Positions 5,395 through 7,857 of a stretch of DNA of 7,857 nt are shown in pieces. The notes under the pieces were generated by a model that did not search any database, had not been told where the DNA came from, and saw only the letters and a list, made by a program, of their open reading frames with translations. The position numbers and the translations under genes are program-made. Numbering within the stretch: the first letter of the stretch is position 1; every line of letters begins with the position of its first letter. Origin of the DNA: Chloroflexota bacterium (GTDB lineage Bacteria; Chloroflexota; Dehalococcoidia; UBA2247; RBG-13-53-26); contig QMOF01000101.1 of assembly GCA_003650185.1 (NCBI GenBank), positions 1-7,857 of the forward strand, in the 5' to 3' direction.

Positions 5395-6972
5395 ATGAAA
5401 GTACTGGTTACGGAGCAAATCGCCAGCGAGGGGTTGGACATACTCCGCGCCAAGGCCGAGGTGGACGTGCGCCTGCGGCCGGACCCGGGGGAGCTGGTCT
5501 CGCTTATAGGCGACTACGAGGCACTGGTGGTGCGCAGCGAGACACGGGTTACCCGGGAGGTTATCGAGGCGGGCAGGAAGCTCCAGGTCATCGCCCGCGC
5601 CGGCGTAGGCGTGGACAACATCGACATCGATGCGGCCACGCAACGGGGTATCGTAGTGGTCAACGCGCCTGCGGCCAATACCATCGCTGCGGCCGAGCAC
5701 ACCGTCGCCCTGATGCTGGCGCTGGCTAGGCACATTCCCCAGGCCCACGCTCACCTGGCCGCCGGCACCTGGGCGCGTAGCAACTTCATCGGGATAGAGG
5801 TGAGGAACAAGACGCTGGGTATTGTTGGTCTGGGCAACGTAGGCTCGGAGGTGGCCAGGAGGGTGCAGGGCCTCCAGATGAAGGTCATCGCCCACGATCC
5901 CTTTGTGTCGCCGGAGTACGCTCACAACCTAAGGGTGGAGTTGGTCTCTCTGGAGCGCCTGCTCAGGGAGTCGGACTTCATCACCCTGCACCTGCCTCTG
6001 ACGGACGCGTCCAGAGGGCTGATTGGCGCCAGGGAACTGTCGCTGGTCAAGCCTTCGGTCCGGATCATAAACTGCGCTCGCGGTGGCCTGATCGACGAAG
6101 AGGCGCTTTGCCGAGCAATCGAGGAAGGGCGGGTGGCCGGCGCCGCCCTGGACGTCTTCTCCCAGGAACCACCGGTGGGGAGCCCTCTGCTCAGGAACGA
6201 GAGAGTGATCTGCACGCCGCACCTTGGGGCCTCCACTCACGAGGCACAGGTGTCCGTTTCTGTGGAAGCTGCCGAGCAGGTGGTGGAAGTGCTGAAGGGC
6301 CGGCCGGCTAGGTATGCGGTGAACGCACCGCTCATACCGCCTGAGACCCTCGCCTTTCTGGGGCCCTTTTTCGATGTCGCCTCCACGGTGGCCAGGGTGG
6401 CGGCACAACTCCAGGAGGGGCAGGCCGGCAGCATCGACATAGTCTACGAGGGCGACATCGCCAACTACGACGTCACGACGCTCAAGGCTGCCGTGATCGG
6501 CGGCCTACTGGAAGGCATCAGCGAAGAACGGGTGAACGTGGTCAATGCGAACATGATCGCGCAGAGGCGTGGACTCAAAGTGACCGAACACAAAGACCCG
6601 GCTTGCGAGAATTACTCCAGTCTCATCACTGTGTCGGTTAACACCAGCTCCGGCACCACGACGGTGGCCGGCACGGTGATGCGCGGGGAGCAGCATATCG
6701 TGAGGGTGGGCGACTACTGGATTGACGTAGTGCCCAAGCGGGGCAGCTACTTCCTGTTCAGCGATCACCGGGACCGCCCGGGGCTGATCGGGGCGGTCGG
6801 CATGGTGACCGGTCAGGCCGACATCAACATCAGCTCAATGCAGGTGGCCCGGCTCCAGGCCAGGGGAGACGCCCTGATGGTGCTGGAGCTGGACGAACCG
6901 CTGAGGGACGAGCACATCCGGCAGTTGCTGGCCATACCCGACCTGTACACCGCCAAGGTGGTGAAGCTGTAG
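5395..6972 (+). CDS. serA: D-3-phosphoglycerate dehydrogenase, long (ACT-containing) form
   Basis: It oxidises 3-phosphoglycerate to 3-phosphohydroxypyruvate with NAD+, the first step of serine synthesis. The 525-residue length and domain order match the long form. The substrate-binding domain occupies about 1-98 and 290-310. The nucleotide-binding domain (about 99-285) carries GLGNVG (145-150) with Asp168 to select NAD. An ASB domain follows (about 318-445) and a C-terminal ACT domain (about 453-525, DRPGLIGAVG). Catalytic residues are Arg229 in CARGG, Glu258 in SQEPP and His276 in PHLGAS. ATG 5395 follows AGGAG at 5387-5391; a frame from GTG/ATG farther upstream lacks family similarity. ACT domains in this family commonly bind serine for feedback inhibition, so regulation by serine is plausible. 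A seven-codon frame (5375-5398) overlaps its start as ATGA. Confidence 0.95.
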   Translation: MKVLVTEQIASEGLDILRAKAEVDVRLRPDPGELVSLIGDYEALVVRSETRVTREVIEAGRKLQVIARAGVGVDNIDIDAATQRGIVVVNAPAANTIAAAEHTVALMLALARHIPQAHAHLAAGTWARSNFIGIEVRNKTLGIVGLGNVGSEVARRVQGLQMKVIAHDPFVSPEYAHNLRVELVSLERLLRESDFITLHLPLTDASRGLIGARELSLVKPSVRIINCARGGLIDEEALCRAIEEGRVAGAALDVFSQEPPVGSPLLRNERVICTPHLGASTHEAQVSVSVEAAEQVVEVLKGRPARYAVNAPLIPPETLAFLGPFFDVASTVARVAAQLQEGQAGSIDIVYEGDIANYDVTTLKAAVIGGLLEGISEERVNVVNANMIAQRRGLKVTEHKDPACENYSSLITVSVNTSSGTTTVAGTVMRGEQHIVRVGDYWIDVVPKRGSYFLFSDHRDRPGLIGAVGMVTGQADINISSMQVARLQARGDALMVLELDEPLRDEHIRQLLAIPDLYTAKVVKL

Positions 6973-7008
6973 GCCAGTTGGTGGCAGCGCTGGCTACCCC
7001 AGAGCCAG
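6969..7008. terminator. Convergent-gene hairpins between serA and the LysE gene
   Basis: Only 21 bases separate the two stops. Two alternative hairpins cover the junction. In one, GTAG-G-CCAG (6969-6977) pairs with CTGGCTAC (6990-6997), with one bulged G. In the other, CTGGCT (6990-6995) pairs with AGCCAG (7003-7008). They exclude each other and neither has a U-tract. They may serve as a weak two-way terminator. Confidence 0.28.
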
Positions 7009-7617
7009 GTCAACGCCGGAAAAGATAAACCAGGCCCCAAACCCTGCCAGGATGAGGGCGCATATCCCGAAAACGACGCGGTGCACCGCGGGCGTCCACA
7101 GCCGCTTCGACTTGAATACCACATAGGAGATAAGCAAGAGCCAGGCCGCGTCAGACAGCCAGTGCGTGGCCCCCAGGGCGGCCACGCCGCCGCCGCCGAA
7201 CTCTCGGGCGTCGGCCAGCAGCGCGGCGCCTATGGTCGCCCACCACATATAGTAATACGGGTTGGTGGCGGTCGTTATCGCCCCGGCCGTTATGGCACCC
7301 CTTCCCGGGTTGGCTTGGCTCGCGTTGACAGACTCAGGCCGATGTCTGAGCACGCTCAGTGCCATCCAGAGCAACATAAGTCCTCCGGCCAGTCCCACCG
7401 CCATCTTCACGTCGGTACGGTCCAGGAAATGGGCAAAGCCGAAGTAGATGAGGAGAAGTGTGGGTAGCTCGACCAGACCGTGGCCGATGGCAACAAAAGC
7501 CCCGGCCGCCTTGCGCTCTGCCCCCTTGGCAATGGTCACCGCAGTCACCGGCCCGGGCATCATGACGCCACTCAGGGATATGGCTAGGACACTGACGAGA
7601 AAGAGGGGCAAGTCCAC
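6994..7617 (-). CDS. LysE-family amino acid exporter
   Basis: This is a 207-residue integral membrane protein of the LysE/RhtB exporter family, which moves amino acids or related small molecules out of the cell. The family signature SGVMMPGPVTAVTIAKGAERK (16-36), followed by GAFVAIGHGLVE (39-50), is clear. TNPYYYMWWATIG (117-129) is the second conserved block. About six hydrophobic segments are visible, near 3-25, 41-64, 69-88, 108-132, 144-167 and 180-203. The start is GTG 7617. A TATAAT box lies 13 bases upstream, so the transcript would have almost no leader, and no Shine-Dalgarno is present. The gene converges on serA and diverges from tRNA-Ala. The substrate cannot be read from the sequence; serine is suggested only by location. 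Confidence 0.88.
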   Translation of the reverse strand: MDLPLFLVSVLAISLSGVMMPGPVTAVTIAKGAERKAAGAFVAIGHGLVELPTLLLIYFGFAHFLDRTDVKMAVGLAGGLMLLWMALSVLRHRPESVNASQANPGRGAITAGAITTATNPYYYMWWATIGAALLADAREFGGGGVAALGATHWLSDAAWLLLISYVVFKSKRLWTPAVHRVVFGICALILAGFGAWFIFSGVDLALG

Positions 7618-7629
7618 AGTCTGGGGGAC

Positions 7630-7638
7630 ATTATAGCA
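7630..7638 (-). promoter_or_regulatory. Extended -10 promoter of the LysE gene
   Basis: On the minus strand TGC (7638-7636) precedes a perfect TATAAT (7635-7630). No convincing -35 lies at 17 bases; a TTGAGT at 7661-7656 is 20 bases away, which is too far. Initiation would be about 5-7 bases before the GTG start, giving a nearly leaderless transcript. Confidence 0.5.
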
Positions 7639-7687
7639 GACGGCCTCGAGTAGGGACTCAAGCCCGGATGGTCATCTCACTGCTCCG

Positions 7688-7716
7688 TTGACCGAGTCTT
7701 GTGGTGATGCTAGAAT
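7688..7716 (+). promoter_or_regulatory. Promoter of tRNA-Ala
   Basis: TTGACC (7688-7693) and TAGAAT (7711-7716) are separated by exactly 17 bases, with an extended TG at 7708-7709. This is the best promoter in the window. Initiation near 7723 leaves a 5' leader of about 60 bases to be removed by RNase P. Confidence 0.68.
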
Positions 7717-7783
7717 CGCAACTGGCGGGTGCCCATCCACGCGCCGTGACACAGCCTCCCTGCACAGGCCTATGCCAGCCTAT

Positions 7784-7857
<74 letters not shown>

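Overview
The window carries bacterial chromosomal biosynthesis genes at fairly high G+C. It ends in a tRNA-Ala gene that the window edge cuts just before the last two bases of CCA. Gene order and protein types (stand-alone AroH chorismate mutase, type I-beta DAHP synthase, class V aminotransferase beside a long SerA) would fit a Chloroflexota, Dehalococcoidia-like organism. That placement is inference and I hold it only moderately.

Layout. Positions 1-489 hold no convincing gene but are full of short palindromes. A promoter at 490-518 then drives a tight four-gene operon, aroH-aroF-ribF-tyrS: chorismate mutase, DAHP synthase, FMN/FAD synthesis and tyrosyl-tRNA synthetase, with gaps of -4 to +13 bases. 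A strong hairpin at 4111-4141 follows tyrS. Next come a class V aminotransferase (4206-5288) and, behind its own extended -10 promoter, a full-length phosphoglycerate dehydrogenase SerA (5395-6972). A LysE-family exporter gene converges on serA from the minus strand. It is divergent from tRNA-Ala(UGC), and the 166-base gap between them holds a promoter for each.

How the genes work together. AroF starts the shikimate pathway, AroH commits chorismate to Phe/Tyr, TyrS charges tyrosine, and RibF makes the FMN that chorismate synthase needs. SerA and the neighbouring aminotransferase plausibly perform the first two steps of serine synthesis. The LysE protein may export an amino acid.

The most unusual content is non-coding. 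Four copies of a roughly 28-base GTAG-footed hairpin resemble REP elements of the kind mobilised by RAYT (TnpA_REP) transposases. They occur as inverted pairs at two loci, upstream of aroH and just after tyrS, and each pair combines one copy of each of two subtypes. At the first locus the pair is nested symmetrically inside a second palindrome family, giving an array at 22-279 whose copies differ largely by compensatory base-pair changes. No transposase is present in the window.
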